Notes: generated by a model not told the origin, from the letters alone. A stretch of 39,294 bases of DNA from Bacteroidota bacterium (GCA_013288235.1 JABDCF010000028.1:1-39294), one strand, 5' to 3'; numbered from the stretch's first letter, positions 8,137 through 16,257 are shown. Made by a program: numbers and translations.

Positions 8137-9295
8137 CCCTGATCTGAAGCAGATCAGGGACGAGGGGTATGAAATTGAAATAAAAGGTGGGTACGTATGT
8201 ATCCACCACATACCTTACGTTACCAAGGAGAAAGAAATAAAGTACGGAGTCCTGGTTGATGCGCTAAACCTGGATAGCGCCAATGTTGCTGGCCAACCGC
8301 ATAATCATACGATGTACTTTTCAGGTGAGATGCCCTGCCATGCAACTGGCGAGGCGATGTTGGAAATTGTTAACTCCAGTCCGAATAAGCCACTGCTGGA
8401 GGGCATAGCAGGCAACCATTATCTTTCCAGCAAGCTGGAAGGACGCCTTAATTACGATAATTATTACGAAAAGATTATTCGTTATGTCAATATGATCAGT
8501 GTCGCCGCAAGGGCAATAAATCCTGTTGAAACAGCCAGAACATATAAACCGCTGGCTGATGAAGAAGAAAGCGGTGTGTTTAATTACTACGATACGAACT
8601 CCAGCCGGGCGAATATCCTGGAGCTGAGCCAGAAATTTAAGGGCCTGAAAGTCGGTATCATCGGCTTGGGCGGCACGGGTTCCTATGTCCTGGACTTTGT
8701 TGCTAAAACACCAGTATCGGAAATACACCTTTTTGACGATGATGAATTCAACGTACACAATGCATTCAGGGCACCGGGTGCAGCTTCAATTGCTGACTTA
8801 GAAGGCCGGTTTGCAAAAGTGGACTATTTCTCCGGCATTTATTCTAAAATGCACAGGGGTATAAAGCCGCAAAAGGCGTACATCAATTCAAACACTTCTG
8901 ATTTGCTGATTGGGCTGGATCATGTATTTATTTGCGTTGACAAGAACTCGGTCCGGTATGGCATTATTCAATTATTGTTACAAATGAACATCCCTTTTAT
9001 TGATACGGGAATGGGTGTAACTTTAGTAGACGGACAACTCACCGCGCTGCTTCGTACCACGACCGGCACCCCGGAAAAGAATGACCACCTGGATACCCGT
9101 GTCACCTCTGAAGATGGCGATGATAACGAATACGATGAGAATATCCAGATAGCCGAACTCAATGCGCAGAACGCCATTTTTGCGGTCATCAAATGGAAAA
9201 AATTGTTGGGTTTCTATCAAGACCGCCGGCGCGAATATCACTCATCATATACTTTAAATGTAGGAGAAATATTAAATGGAGACATTAAGGCATAA
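8111..9295 (+). CDS. E2-like/E1-like (ThiF) fusion of the multi-ubiquitin system
   Basis: 394 aa. The N-terminal about 150 residues resemble the E2-like domain found in these loci, with an [13 protein letters not shown] segment; Cys76 is the candidate thioester cysteine. The C-terminal half is a ThiF/E1 adenylation domain: [10 protein letters not shown] (about 182-191) is the nucleotide-binding glycine loop, followed by [17 protein letters not shown] with the acidic and Asn/Arg residues that bind ATP-Mg in E1 enzymes. No obvious E1 catalytic cysteine follows in the crossover region, so the transfer may go straight to Cys76. The start lies 26 nt inside the multi-ubiquitin gene and the end overlaps the next gene by 20 nt, so synthesis is coupled. 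Confidence 0.85.
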   Translation: MQHQVINLSPDLKQIRDEGYEIEIKGGYVCIHHIPYVTKEKEIKYGVLVDALNLDSANVAGQPHNHTMYFSGEMPCHATGEAMLEIVNSSPNKPLLEGIAGNHYLSSKLEGRLNYDNYYEKIIRYVNMISVAARAINPVETARTYKPLADEEESGVFNYYDTNSSRANILELSQKFKGLKVGIIGLGGTGSYVLDFVAKTPVSEIHLFDDDEFNVHNAFRAPGAASIADLEGRFAKVDYFSGIYSKMHRGIKPQKAYINSNTSDLLIGLDHVFICVDKNSVRYGIIQLLLQMNIPFIDTGMGVTLVDGQLTALLRTTTGTPEKNDHLDTRVTSEDGDDNEYDENIQIAELNAQNAIFAVIKWKKLLGFYQDRRREYHSSYTLNVGEILNGDIKA

Positions 9296-9728
9296 GTTTG
9301 TTGACGCTATTCCGGAAAAATTAGAGGCGGGAACGCTTTATATTTCCATGCAACGCCGTACGGCGTTGCATCTTTGTATTTGTGGCTGTGGTAATGAAGT
9401 GCCTACACCATTTTCCCCCACAGACTGGCAACTAAGCTTTGATGGCGAAAATATATCACTGACGCCGTCTATTGGTAATTGGGAGTTCCCATGCAGGTCG
9501 CATTATTGGATCACCAATAGCTGTGTTGAAAAAGCGGGGAATTGGGACGATGAGCAAGTGCAAAGAGGTAGGGATAGAGATAAAAAGCGTAAAGGTAATT
9601 ATTACGCGAAGTCAACTGATTTTCAGGAATTGAAACAAGAAGCGCCATTAAAAGAAAAATCAAAGGCTTTGAAAAGGAAGTCACGGTTCGATAAACTGAA
9701 ATTGTTTTTTGCTTCTTTTTTTAATTAA
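9276..9728 (+). CDS. DUF6527-like zinc-binding protein of the multi-ubiquitin operon
   Basis: 150 aa. The conserved core is readable: [19 protein letters not shown] (His32, Cys34, Cys36, Cys38), a Trp-containing strand, [19 protein letters not shown] (Cys73, His76). This Cys/His pattern matches DUF6527, which recurs beside multi-ubiquitin and E1/E2 genes and probably binds zinc. The tail (about 95-150) is strongly basic ([13 protein letters not shown]). The start overlaps the E1 gene by 20 nt. Role unknown; it could be the ligase-like, deconjugating or target-selecting component. Confidence 0.8.
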   Translation: METLRHKFVDAIPEKLEAGTLYISMQRRTALHLCICGCGNEVPTPFSPTDWQLSFDGENISLTPSIGNWEFPCRSHYWITNSCVEKAGNWDDEQVQRGRDRDKKRKGNYYAKSTDFQELKQEAPLKEKSKALKRKSRFDKLKLFFASFFN

Positions 9729-9756
9729 AAACAACTACCGAAAGGAGGTATTTAAA

Positions 9757-9876
9757 TTGAGTAAAATAACTGTCAAAGTAAATAAAAGCGCCGTTACCGG
9801 AAGGTCTGTTTCCAACCAGCAGGTTAAAAACAATCCGAAAACTACTTACGTTCAAACCGTAAAAAAATCCAGGTAA
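9757..9876 (+). CDS. 39-aa short protein after the multi-ubiquitin operon
   Basis: A TTG start at 9757 is preceded by AAAGGAGG (9741-9748), one of the strongest ribosome-binding sites in the window, and the frame runs to TAA at 9874-9876. The peptide begins MSKITVKVNKSAVTGRSVSN and has a NPKTTYVQTVKK tail, ending in SR. It is basic, begins with a short beta-strand-like stretch and is only 28 bp after the DUF6527-like gene, before a shared terminator. It looks like a bona fide fourth operon member. Function unknown; it might be a substrate, adaptor or extra modifier-like peptide. Confidence 0.72.
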   Translation: MSKITVKVNKSAVTGRSVSNQQVKNNPKTTYVQTVKKSR

Positions 9877-9890
9877 CCGATATCGCAATC

Positions 9891-9926
9891 TAAAATAGTC
9901 ATAGTTTCATGCTATGGCTATTTTTA
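9891..9926. terminator. Bidirectional terminator between convergent genes
   Basis: A 13-bp stem, AAAATAGTCATAG (9892-9904) and CTATGGCTATTTT (9912-9924), has one wobble pair, a 7-nt loop and T/A tracts on both sides. It lies between the multi-ubiquitin operon and the convergent nuclease gene, whose stop codon it touches. Confidence 0.75.
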
Positions 9927-11216
9927 TATATTGTAAAACAAGTGGTGTACTTCAACCAGCTTAAATTCATCTGATGGCAAAACGTGGTTCGAAATCATAT
10001 GCGTAGCCGCTATTTTTTTAAAATTACTGCGATAGGATGTATGTGCTCTAATAGCAGCTTCGGCTTCAGTTAGCACATTGGTCAGGCTTTTGTTTTTTAC
10101 AAATGTAATCATGATACCGTAGTTTTGCCGCCAGGTCAGGTAGCCCAATAGTTGATCAATCGTATCGCCATATAGCTTTTGCCCGCCCCATATTTTACAT
10201 TCACAAACAAGGATACTTCCCTTATCGATATTTAAGTAAATATCAGATTTGCCTTTTGCATTAAAAGTTTCACCAGTCGCCTTGCCTTGAAATACCGTAT
10301 TGAGGCCAACCAGCAGTATATTCCTGAAGTCATTCTCGCCGCTGTTTTCAAAAGTGGCTGGCGTCTTTTCAAATTGGATGCCTGAGTTATCCAGGATATG
10401 TATAACATCTAAAACCTTGTCGCGGTCGATCACATAATTCTCCGGCTGTGACGGGTTAGGTTTTACCCGTTGGACAAGTGGCTTGGTGTCCAATTGAATA
10501 CGCTTAACCACTTCATCTTCCTTCTTTTTTAAGGGGATACCTATCTGCTTAAATAATGCGTTATACTTTTCTTTGTCCTCTGTTAGCTTTGCTTTCCGGG
10601 CTTCTATGGCTGCTTTGATCTTGGGCAACAACTTGGCGTTCTCAGCTTCGATCTCTGTTTTAACGATATGGATGTGATTATAAACATATTGTTTGAGGTT
10701 GGTCACTTCGTTGACGATCCATTTTTCGTCATGAGTAAAGCCGTAACCTTTTATATCAATAGTGAATTCGGCAGTATTTTTTTTCCAGTTTACCTTATTT
10801 GTACTACCGCTTAACGAAAATGTAGACGGCCGCATTTTCAACAGTTCGTCGAGATTGGGGTGCGGCATAATGGGTATAGTTACATGGATGGATTCATATT
10901 CAAATTTCAAGTCCCCCTCATTGCGGTACATCGGGTCGCGTTGCTCTGCGCGGACAGTTCTCACTTCATTTTTTTGTTCGATCGTTTCTTGTCTTTCCGG
11001 GTCGATTGCGATAGGCGTGTAATGTCTTTTTTCAAAATAATAGTCCGCCAGTTCATCAGCACTGGTGCCTATAATCGTAGCTGGTGTGTCTTTTAAAATC
11101 TGTAGCTTGATATCTTCCATGATTTTGTCATATACGCTGGAAAATGACGGGTTAGTATAATACATGGATTGCTTATTTGGCTCGAATTTAAATGGATATC
11201 GGACGCTTTTTTTCAA
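9924..11216 (-). CDS. Putative PD-(D/E)XK nuclease with coiled-coil middle
   Basis: 430 aa. The C-terminal third holds a clear restriction-endonuclease-like core: TGETFNAKGKSDIYLN with Asp325, then SILVCECKIWGG with Glu339-x-Lys341 and a following helix (DTIDQLLGYLTW). Residues about 185-245 are charged and helical (probable coiled coil); the N-terminus is unrecognised. The longest frame starts at TTG (11214-11216) directly after an in-frame stop; an ATG at 11163-11165 (MYYTNPSF) is the alternative. It is a monocistronic gene convergent with the multi-ubiquitin operon. The pattern suits a stand-alone defence nuclease; the target is unknown. Confidence 0.72.
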   Translation of the reverse strand: MKKSVRYPFKFEPNKQSMYYTNPSFSSVYDKIMEDIKLQILKDTPATIIGTSADELADYYFEKRHYTPIAIDPERQETIEQKNEVRTVRAEQRDPMYRNEGDLKFEYESIHVTIPIMPHPNLDELLKMRPSTFSLSGSTNKVNWKKNTAEFTIDIKGYGFTHDEKWIVNEVTNLKQYVYNHIHIVKTEIEAENAKLLPKIKAAIEARKAKLTEDKEKYNALFKQIGIPLKKKEDEVVKRIQLDTKPLVQRVKPNPSQPENYVIDRDKVLDVIHILDNSGIQFEKTPATFENSGENDFRNILLVGLNTVFQGKATGETFNAKGKSDIYLNIDKGSILVCECKIWGGQKLYGDTIDQLLGYLTWRQNYGIMITFVKNKSLTNVLTEAEAAIRAHTSYRSNFKKIAATHMISNHVLPSDEFKLVEVHHLFYNI

Positions 11217-11251
11217 TTAAAGATACGATTATTAAGAATACGTTGGGCGTT

Positions 11252-11497
11252 ACCCGGCTCCCGCCGGGTCCGGCTATCCGCAGTATCCGCTATGCGGGAT
11301 ACTTGCTCCTATCCGTAACGCTTTGAAGACGCTGTAAGGTTAGTCCCGTGCGTTATGCCGGTTCACTCATTCATGCGGCTAAAGCCTGCATTCATTCGCT
11401 CACCCGCCTGTCACACCGCGCAGCAAGCGCATGGCAGGCGGATACCCCTCGCACGTCCCGAAATGCCACAGCACGCGTTGCGTGACCTGGGCATTTC
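11252..11497 (+). repeat. Cluster of palindromic elements, including dispersed repeat copy 2
   Basis: The gap 11217-11578 holds no gene but a dense series of inverted repeats: ACCCGGC-tccc-GCCGGGT (11252-11269), AGTATCCGC/GCGGGATACT (11282-11303), CCGCCTG/CAGGCGG (11404-11410/11435-11441), and GAAATGCC/GGCATTTC (11460-11467/11490-11497) enclosing CACGC-gtt-GCGTG. The GGCTATCCGC-containing part is related to 4987-5045. The local base composition is more GC-rich than the flanking genes. Confidence 0.65.
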
Positions 11498-11578
11498 CGC
11501 GCTTACCGCCAGCCATACCCTTGCTCTTTTCTCTAAGGAAGCTGTTTATCAGGCTGCTAACAGATGAATCTTACTATT

Positions 11579-12508
11579 TCATTTCAGCAATTCTAATTGC
11601 GCTTTACTATCGGCAAAAAGGTAGAAGTCAGCATTTTCAATAACCTTTTTATTTAAATAGGCTATCAACGCCGTATCTGCATCATTACTTACGTATTTTT
11701 CCTGCTGGTCATTCCGAAAATGTAGGGCCAAGGCATGCTTTGATGAGATCGGATAATATAATTCCAGCTCAGTTACTTCACCGTTTTCATCAACCTGGTC
11801 ATTGAGGATGTTAAATACGGGTTGGTCTGAAGTAATAAAATGTTCGGTAGTTTTATTTTCGTGGAAAATAAACTTAAGCCTGGGGTCGAGGGAAATGCTT
11901 CGCGCCAGGGTGGTCGCCATTACATAGCTCAATATGTTCCATGATTTTTTTGCTAATTCTTCATAAGGGGTGCCTATGAAAGTTCGTAAAGCAGCATTTC
12001 GCATACACCTTGTTCTAAAATATTGAAAACACAAAAACATGATTGCCTCGAATATGTAATCGTTTTCTTCGATGGTTTTCAGGTCTTCCAGGCTTCTGTA
12101 AGTGATCAATTTTTGCCCCAAATTCTCCATTTTTCCGTGGGCGATCTCCATCAGGTTGATTTCTAACTTCCTGATTTCTTCCGCATATTTTTCTTTATCT
12201 ATTGCCGGGTTTAGGGCCTGTTCTAATTGTTGTTTTAATTTACCCGTGCTGGTGAACAGGGTCAAAAAGTCAAAATTGAGCGGTTTCAGAACAGCTGGAC
12301 TGCACTGGTCAATGTATTTTTTTAAAAACGCTTCTTCGGCATCCGTAAAATCAACAAGTTTATAAAAATATTTTTCCTGGGCGACCCCCATCAGGCTGGT
12401 CCGCTCAATTTTATTTAACTGTATAAAGTTGGTCCATATACTTTCATTTTCAGCCCAGGGCCTTAGATAGGCCCTCCATACATAATGCTGCCTTTTTACT
12501 ACGCTCAT
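11579..12508 (-). CDS. DUF4238 family protein
   Basis: 309 aa from the ATG at 12506-12508 (MSVVKRQHYVWRAYLRPW). The N-terminal KRQHYVWRAYL and the later FITSDQPVFNI segment are hallmarks of DUF4238, a family of unknown function common in accessory regions. The frame extends to an ATG at 12547, but that extension contains a 24-bp partial duplication (SVVKNDEM/SVVKRQ), so I prefer the inner start. It is transcribed divergently from the phosphoesterase gene. No catalytic motif can be assigned. Confidence 0.78.
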   Translation of the reverse strand: MSVVKRQHYVWRAYLRPWAENESIWTNFIQLNKIERTSLMGVAQEKYFYKLVDFTDAEEAFLKKYIDQCSPAVLKPLNFDFLTLFTSTGKLKQQLEQALNPAIDKEKYAEEIRKLEINLMEIAHGKMENLGQKLITYRSLEDLKTIEENDYIFEAIMFLCFQYFRTRCMRNAALRTFIGTPYEELAKKSWNILSYVMATTLARSISLDPRLKFIFHENKTTEHFITSDQPVFNILNDQVDENGEVTELELYYPISSKHALALHFRNDQQEKYVSNDADTALIAYLNKKVIENADFYLFADSKAQLELLK

Positions 12509-12620
12509 TTCGTCGTTTTTTACTACGCTGTAAAAATAGTGATTCACATTTTGCTACGCGACGTTTGCCGGGCTGTTTTTAGATGCTATTTTTACAGGAA
12601 CAAGAACATACACCTTCGCT

Positions 12621-13382
12621 ATGCTTTTACAATACGCTTCGGACTTGCATCTGGAGTTCCCGGAGAATAAAGCCTTTATAAAGAACAACCCGATTATACC
12701 GGCGGCTGAAATATTGGTGCTCGCGGGTGATGTGCTGCCTTTTATATTAATAGACAAGCACCGGGATTTTTTTGATTATCTCTCGGATAATTTTCAGCAC
12801 ACTTACTGGGTGCCGGGCAATCATGAGTATTATCATTTCGATGCGGCCAAAAAACAGGACGCTTTTTGTGAAAGTATCCGTAGTAATGTGAGCCTGGTCA
12901 ATAACTGGTCGGTGAAGACTGGTGACGTGCAGTTGATCTTTTCAACCTTATGGTCAAAATTGAGTGCCGGGAACTGGTGGGATATCCAGCGAAATATGAA
13001 TGATTTCCGTATCATAAAATATGATGGTTATCCCTTTTCATTTGACCATTATAACCGGCTTCATGCCGAAGGGCTGGCTTTTATCGAAGCGGAGTTAAGC
13101 GACAAGGGAACAACTATGAAAAAAGTGGTGGTTAGCCACCATGTCCCTACTTATTTCAATTACCCCGAACAATATAAAGGCAATATCCTCAGCGAGGCTT
13201 TTACCGTTGAGTTATTCGAACTGGTCGAAACGGCACAGCCTGCATGCTGGATATACGGGCATCATCATGTGAATACGCCGGAGTTCAGGATTGGCGATAC
13301 CCGGCTGTTAACGAACCAACTGGGTTATGTGCGTTACCAGGAGCATTCGTCCTATCGTGCTGATCAAACAATTTTATTATAA
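12621..13382 (+). CDS. Calcineurin-like metallophosphoesterase
   Basis: 253 aa, full-length for a compact member. All metal-binding blocks of the superfamily are present in order: SDLHLEF (about 7-13), LAGDV (about 34-38), PGNHEYYHF (about 59-67), VVSHHVPTYF (about 172-181) and IYGHHHVNT (about 212-220). It would hydrolyse phosphomono- or diesters, possibly nucleic acid or nucleotide, in the cytosol (no signal peptide). Its stop codon abuts the inverted-repeat operator of the AbiE-like pair, so it may be an independent gene placed just upstream. Confidence 0.9.
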   Translation: MLLQYASDLHLEFPENKAFIKNNPIIPAAEILVLAGDVLPFILIDKHRDFFDYLSDNFQHTYWVPGNHEYYHFDAAKKQDAFCESIRSNVSLVNNWSVKTGDVQLIFSTLWSKLSAGNWWDIQRNMNDFRIIKYDGYPFSFDHYNRLHAEGLAFIEAELSDKGTTMKKVVVSHHVPTYFNYPEQYKGNILSEAFTVELFELVETAQPACWIYGHHHVNTPEFRIGDTRLLTNQLGYVRYQEHSSYRADQTILL

Positions 13383-13452
13383 AATTATATATAATAAACC
13401 TATATTTGCATAATAAACGTATTAAGTTTATTATATATAATTTAGTTTATTA
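13382..13452 (+). promoter_or_regulatory. Promoter and four-half-site operator of the AbiE-like pair
   Basis: Two perfect 18-bp inverted arms, AAATTATATATAATAAAC (13382-13399) and its complement (13426-13443), flank the -7 box TATATTTG (13401-13408). TAATAAAC occurs forward at 13392-13399 and 13411-13418 and reversed at 13426-13433 and 13445-13452. Four half-sites around a promoter suggest cooperative repression by the downstream winged-helix protein. Confidence 0.65.
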
Positions 13453-13457
13453 CGGCC

Positions 13458-14465
13458 ATGATCGATATAGCGCCTTATATAAAAGACGTGCTTGGACAAG
13501 CTATTCAGCTGGAAGTCCTGCCAAAAAGCAGGTTAGCGGGCTTGCCTTTGTATATCCGGGAAACCTATGAGCTATTGCAGGGGGAACTATACCAGCGGGA
13601 GCTGGTATTTGCTTGTCCCAAAGATGTAACGCATATCAGCATTTTACAAACAGAAAAGCAATTTGACTTGCTTAAAAAGACTTTTCCAACAGTTGTGCTG
13701 CTGATGCCGCAAATTACCGCTTATAACCGGCAGCGGCTGATCGAAAAGGGCATTAATTTTATTGTGCCGGGCAAGCAATTGTTTTTACCCGGTCTGTTAA
13801 TGGACCTGCGGGAAAATGACCTCGCTGACCATGTTAAACGAAAAAGTAAAACATTGCTGCCGTCTGCGCAGTTCCTGGTCATTTATCATTTGATCCACCG
13901 GTATGAAAAATGGCAGATGGAGGATCATCCTTTTAAAGCCATCGCAGAAAAAACAGGTTATAGCCCTATGGCGATAACCAAAGCGGTCGATAACCTGAAC
14001 GAAGAAGAAATTGTTGAAGTAACCGGTGACAAAGAAAAATTTATCCGTTTTCGTTTAGACCGGGGAGAATTATGGAATGATTTACTTCACCGGAAATTAC
14101 TGATTAACCCGGTATTGAAAAAAGTATATGCCGATGATAAGCCGGTAAAACCATTTATGCTTTTGGCGGGGGTTTCTGCTTTGCCGGAATACAGCGATAT
14201 GAATCCCAGCAGGCAACCAAACTACGCAGTTGACCGGAATACTTTTTACGAGTTACAGGAACAAGGAAGCCTCCTTAACCTGAATGAGCAGGAAGGCAAG
14301 ATCGGGCTCGAAGTCTGGAAATACCATCCGGGGAAATTAGCCGGAGAGTTACAGACAGATTTGCCTGTCGTCGATCCGCTGTCTTTATATTTAAGCTTGC
14401 GCGATCATACGGATGAACGGGTTGAAATGGCATTAGATCAAATTATAGAGAAACAGATATGGTAA
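13458..14465 (+). CDS. AbiEi-like antitoxin/transcriptional regulator
   Basis: 335 aa. A winged-helix, MarR-like segment lies in the middle (about 135-200: QFLVIYHLIHRYEKW, then AIAEKTGYSPMAITKAVDNL and a wing with GDKEKFIRFRL). The flanking domains are unassigned. It overlaps the nucleotidyltransferase gene by 7 nt, the usual order (antitoxin first) for type IV AbiE systems, in which AbiEi represses its own promoter and counteracts AbiEii. The operator immediately upstream fits autorepression. The family assignment rests on gene pairing plus the wHTH, so it is moderate. Confidence 0.7.
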   Translation: MIDIAPYIKDVLGQAIQLEVLPKSRLAGLPLYIRETYELLQGELYQRELVFACPKDVTHISILQTEKQFDLLKKTFPTVVLLMPQITAYNRQRLIEKGINFIVPGKQLFLPGLLMDLRENDLADHVKRKSKTLLPSAQFLVIYHLIHRYEKWQMEDHPFKAIAEKTGYSPMAITKAVDNLNEEEIVEVTGDKEKFIRFRLDRGELWNDLLHRKLLINPVLKKVYADDKPVKPFMLLAGVSALPEYSDMNPSRQPNYAVDRNTFYELQEQGSLLNLNEQEGKIGLEVWKYHPGKLAGELQTDLPVVDPLSLYLSLRDHTDERVEMALDQIIEKQIW

Positions 14466-15229
14466 GAGGATTAGACGTTTTTAAAAAATATTTCGCGGCG
14501 TTCCCTGATAATTATGTCGTGATCGGCGGTACCGCCTGCGATGTGATTATCGAAGGTGCCGACCTTATCCCGAGGGCGACAAAGGATATTGATATTATTT
14601 TAGTGGTAGAGGCCCTGACCGCAACATTTGTCACCCAGTTTTGGCAATTCATACAGGATGGCAAATATGAACGACAGGAGAAAAGCGAAGACGGCAGGCA
14701 ATACTATCGTTTTATGAAACCGGAAGATACTTCGTTCCCGTTCCAGGTAGAGCTATTTTCCAGGACGCCCGATACTATCGATTTAAAGGAAGGGGCGCAT
14801 TTAACGCCCATCCCTGTAGATGATGATTTGTCCAGCCTGTCCGCCATATTAATGGATGACAACTATTATAATTTTATGATCGAACACAGCATCGATGAAG
14901 ACGGTTTGCATCGCGCCAACACCGAAGCGTTGATCTGCCTGAAGGCCAAAGCCTATTTAGAAATAGCGGACCGTATTGCCAAAGGCGGTACGGAAGATAA
15001 AAAACACCTGAAAAAACACAAGGCTGATGTTTTTCGCATGGCGGTTATGATGAATGAAGGAGAAGTGTATGAACTGCCCGACCCCATTAAAGAACAGCTG
15101 CGAACCTTTATGAAAATAGCCGCAGAGGACTTGCCGGACAAAGCGATCTTTAAGGAAATGGGATTGGGCAATGTAAACGTCAAAAATGTATATGACCAAC
15201 TCATGGTTACGTTCCAGTTGGAAGCCTAA
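14459..15229 (+). CDS. AbiEii-like nucleotidyltransferase toxin
   Basis: 256 aa. The polymerase-beta-type nucleotidyltransferase motif is clear: VVIGGTACDVII (about 20-31) followed by RATKDIDIIL, giving Gly23-Gly24 and the metal-binding Asp43-x-Asp45, with a later VELFS strand. A helical part with LICLKAKAYLEI follows, as in AbiEii/AbiGii toxins. These enzymes transfer nucleotides to RNA targets and cause abortive infection or growth arrest. It is coupled to the upstream wHTH gene and followed by the structured repeat. Confidence 0.8.
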   Translation: MVRGLDVFKKYFAAFPDNYVVIGGTACDVIIEGADLIPRATKDIDIILVVEALTATFVTQFWQFIQDGKYERQEKSEDGRQYYRFMKPEDTSFPFQVELFSRTPDTIDLKEGAHLTPIPVDDDLSSLSAILMDDNYYNFMIEHSIDEDGLHRANTEALICLKAKAYLEIADRIAKGGTEDKKHLKKHKADVFRMAVMMNEGEVYELPDPIKEQLRTFMKIAAEDLPDKAIFKEMGLGNVNVKNVYDQLMVTFQLEA

Positions 15230-15264
15230 TCAGAAGCCTGCCCTCAAAATACAAGGTATCGCGT

Positions 15265-15372
15265 CAGGCTTTCAACCGCAAACCAGCAAGGCCTACCTAC
15301 CGGTACACCTTGCTGCCCTCTGGGTGCCCGTTCCGAATTACTTCGGAAAGGCAGTTGGCTGTTTCAAGCCTG
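15265..15372 (+). repeat. 108-bp structured repeat, copy 2 of 2
   Basis: Same element and orientation as 5296-5403. Stems CAGCAAGG/CCTTGCTG, CTGCC/GGCAG and TTCCGAA-ttac-TTCGGAA are unchanged while their loops differ, and the outer stem has become CAGGCTT/AAGCCTG, a compensated C-G to T-A change. This copy is followed by an extra perfect 10-bp inverted repeat GGTGCGGCGG/CCGCCGCACC (15382-15391/15413-15422). Confidence 0.75.
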
Positions 15373-15422
15373 CGATTGGTCGGTGCGGCGGAACCATCGC
15401 TGCGCTCCGGCACCGCCGCACC

Positions 15423-15652
15423 TTAACTTGACCGGCTCAACATCGTATCACTTCCGAGCGCCCGGCCAATGGCTATCGGCCAACTTATTTTAAAAGACGG
15501 GGTACGGCTAAAAAGCTTTCTTACCCCGTATCCATGCTGACTTTGCAACCTGCCAAGCCAAATTTTTTTCGGTTGTTTACGGTGTGATGGTTATAGCAGA
15601 CCAGTACAAGCGGCCCTTGAGCCAATTTGTCGGGGAATTTCGTAGTTTAAAG
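15423..15652. other. Intergenic remainder with hairpin, no convincing gene
   Basis: ACGGGGTA/TACCCCGT (15497-15504/15522-15529) is a perfect 8-bp inverted repeat. On the minus strand a 40-codon open frame (15521-15643, containing LVLVCYNHHTVNN) lies in frame with the upstream small gene after two stops, so it may be a decayed extension. Nothing else is recognised. Confidence 0.4.
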
Positions 15653-15988
15653 TTATTCTTTAATATCCGGCCAATAGATCAAACTTCCCTTTTTGGGATG
15701 GTAAGACGGCAGGTATTTAATATAGCCTAAACTATCGAGTTCCTTGATGCATTTGTGATAAGTGGCAATAGAAGCAATTTTGGCGAAGGTCATTAGCTGC
15801 CGCCGGTTGACATTGAACGGGCAGGTATACCCGCAATCCTGCCAGCTGGCGAACAGGGCGGCGTAAAGGCTTACATGAGTAGCCAATAGTGTGGTATTCT
15901 TTGCTATACTGCTCAAAGCTGACTGGTAGGCTACCAGTGCCGTTGGCGGCGCGGCGGCGGCGGTATCGGTCATTGGTGGGTAGCTCAT
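15653..15988 (-). CDS. Small winged-helix-like mobile-element protein
   Basis: 111 aa. The segment RRQLMTFAKIASIATYHKCIKELDSLGYIKYLPSYHPKKGS reads as a winged helix with a basic wing, shown here in outline: helix about 68-80, recognition helix about 83-93, wing about 97-105. Similar small proteins accompany excisionase-like genes in Bacteroidota integrative elements. The start overlaps the upstream gene's stop (ATGA). Likely a regulator or replication/excision factor; exact role unknown. Confidence 0.6.
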   Translation of the reverse strand: MSYPPMTDTAAAAPPTALVAYQSALSSIAKNTTLLATHVSLYAALFASWQDCGYTCPFNVNRRQLMTFAKIASIATYHKCIKELDSLGYIKYLPSYHPKKGSLIYWPDIKE

Positions 15989-16257
15989 TGCTCAAATCCT
16001 TTCTCCAATAGCGTATTGATGTCTTCGAGCTTGTAATAAAGCATCGAGCCGATCTTGGTATAGCGCAATGTTCCGTTGATGCGCAGGTTCTGCAAGGTAC
16101 CAGGCGAAATATTCAGCATCTTTCGCACCTCCTGACTTTTTAGCCACTTCTTGTTTTGACCTTGCTCTTGTGGCTGCAATAAAGCCCTTATTTCTTGTAT
16201 TAATTCGCTTTTAAAATTTCGCAGGTCTTCTTTGGTTAAGATTTCTATAACTGCCAT
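15985..16257 (-). CDS. Excisionase/MerR-like helix-turn-helix protein
   Basis: 90 aa from the inner ATG (MAVIEILTKEDL) whose complement is 16255-16257; the longer frame to 16317 adds an improbable N-terminus. The C-terminal half is a helix-turn-helix of the excisionase family: WLKSQEVRKMLNISPGTLQN, then RINGTLRYTKIGSMLYYKLEDIN. This is a hallmark gene of Bacteroidota integrative and mobilisable elements, usually close to the integrase end. Here the integrase is absent and attachment-like sequences follow within 300 bp. It overlaps the next small gene by 4 nt. Confidence 0.82.
   Translation of the reverse strand: MAVIEILTKEDLRNFKSELIQEIRALLQPQEQGQNKKWLKSQEVRKMLNISPGTLQNLRINGTLRYTKIGSMLYYKLEDINTLLEKGFEQ

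Noticed and set aside
11355..11643. Two 70-aa open frames on the plus strand
   Set aside because: They cover the hairpin array and the end of the DUF4238 gene; composition is explained by inverted repeats and no start signal is seen.
15186..15431. 81-aa open frame overlapping the AbiEii-like gene end
   Set aside because: It passes through repeat copy 2 and overlaps the real gene in another frame.
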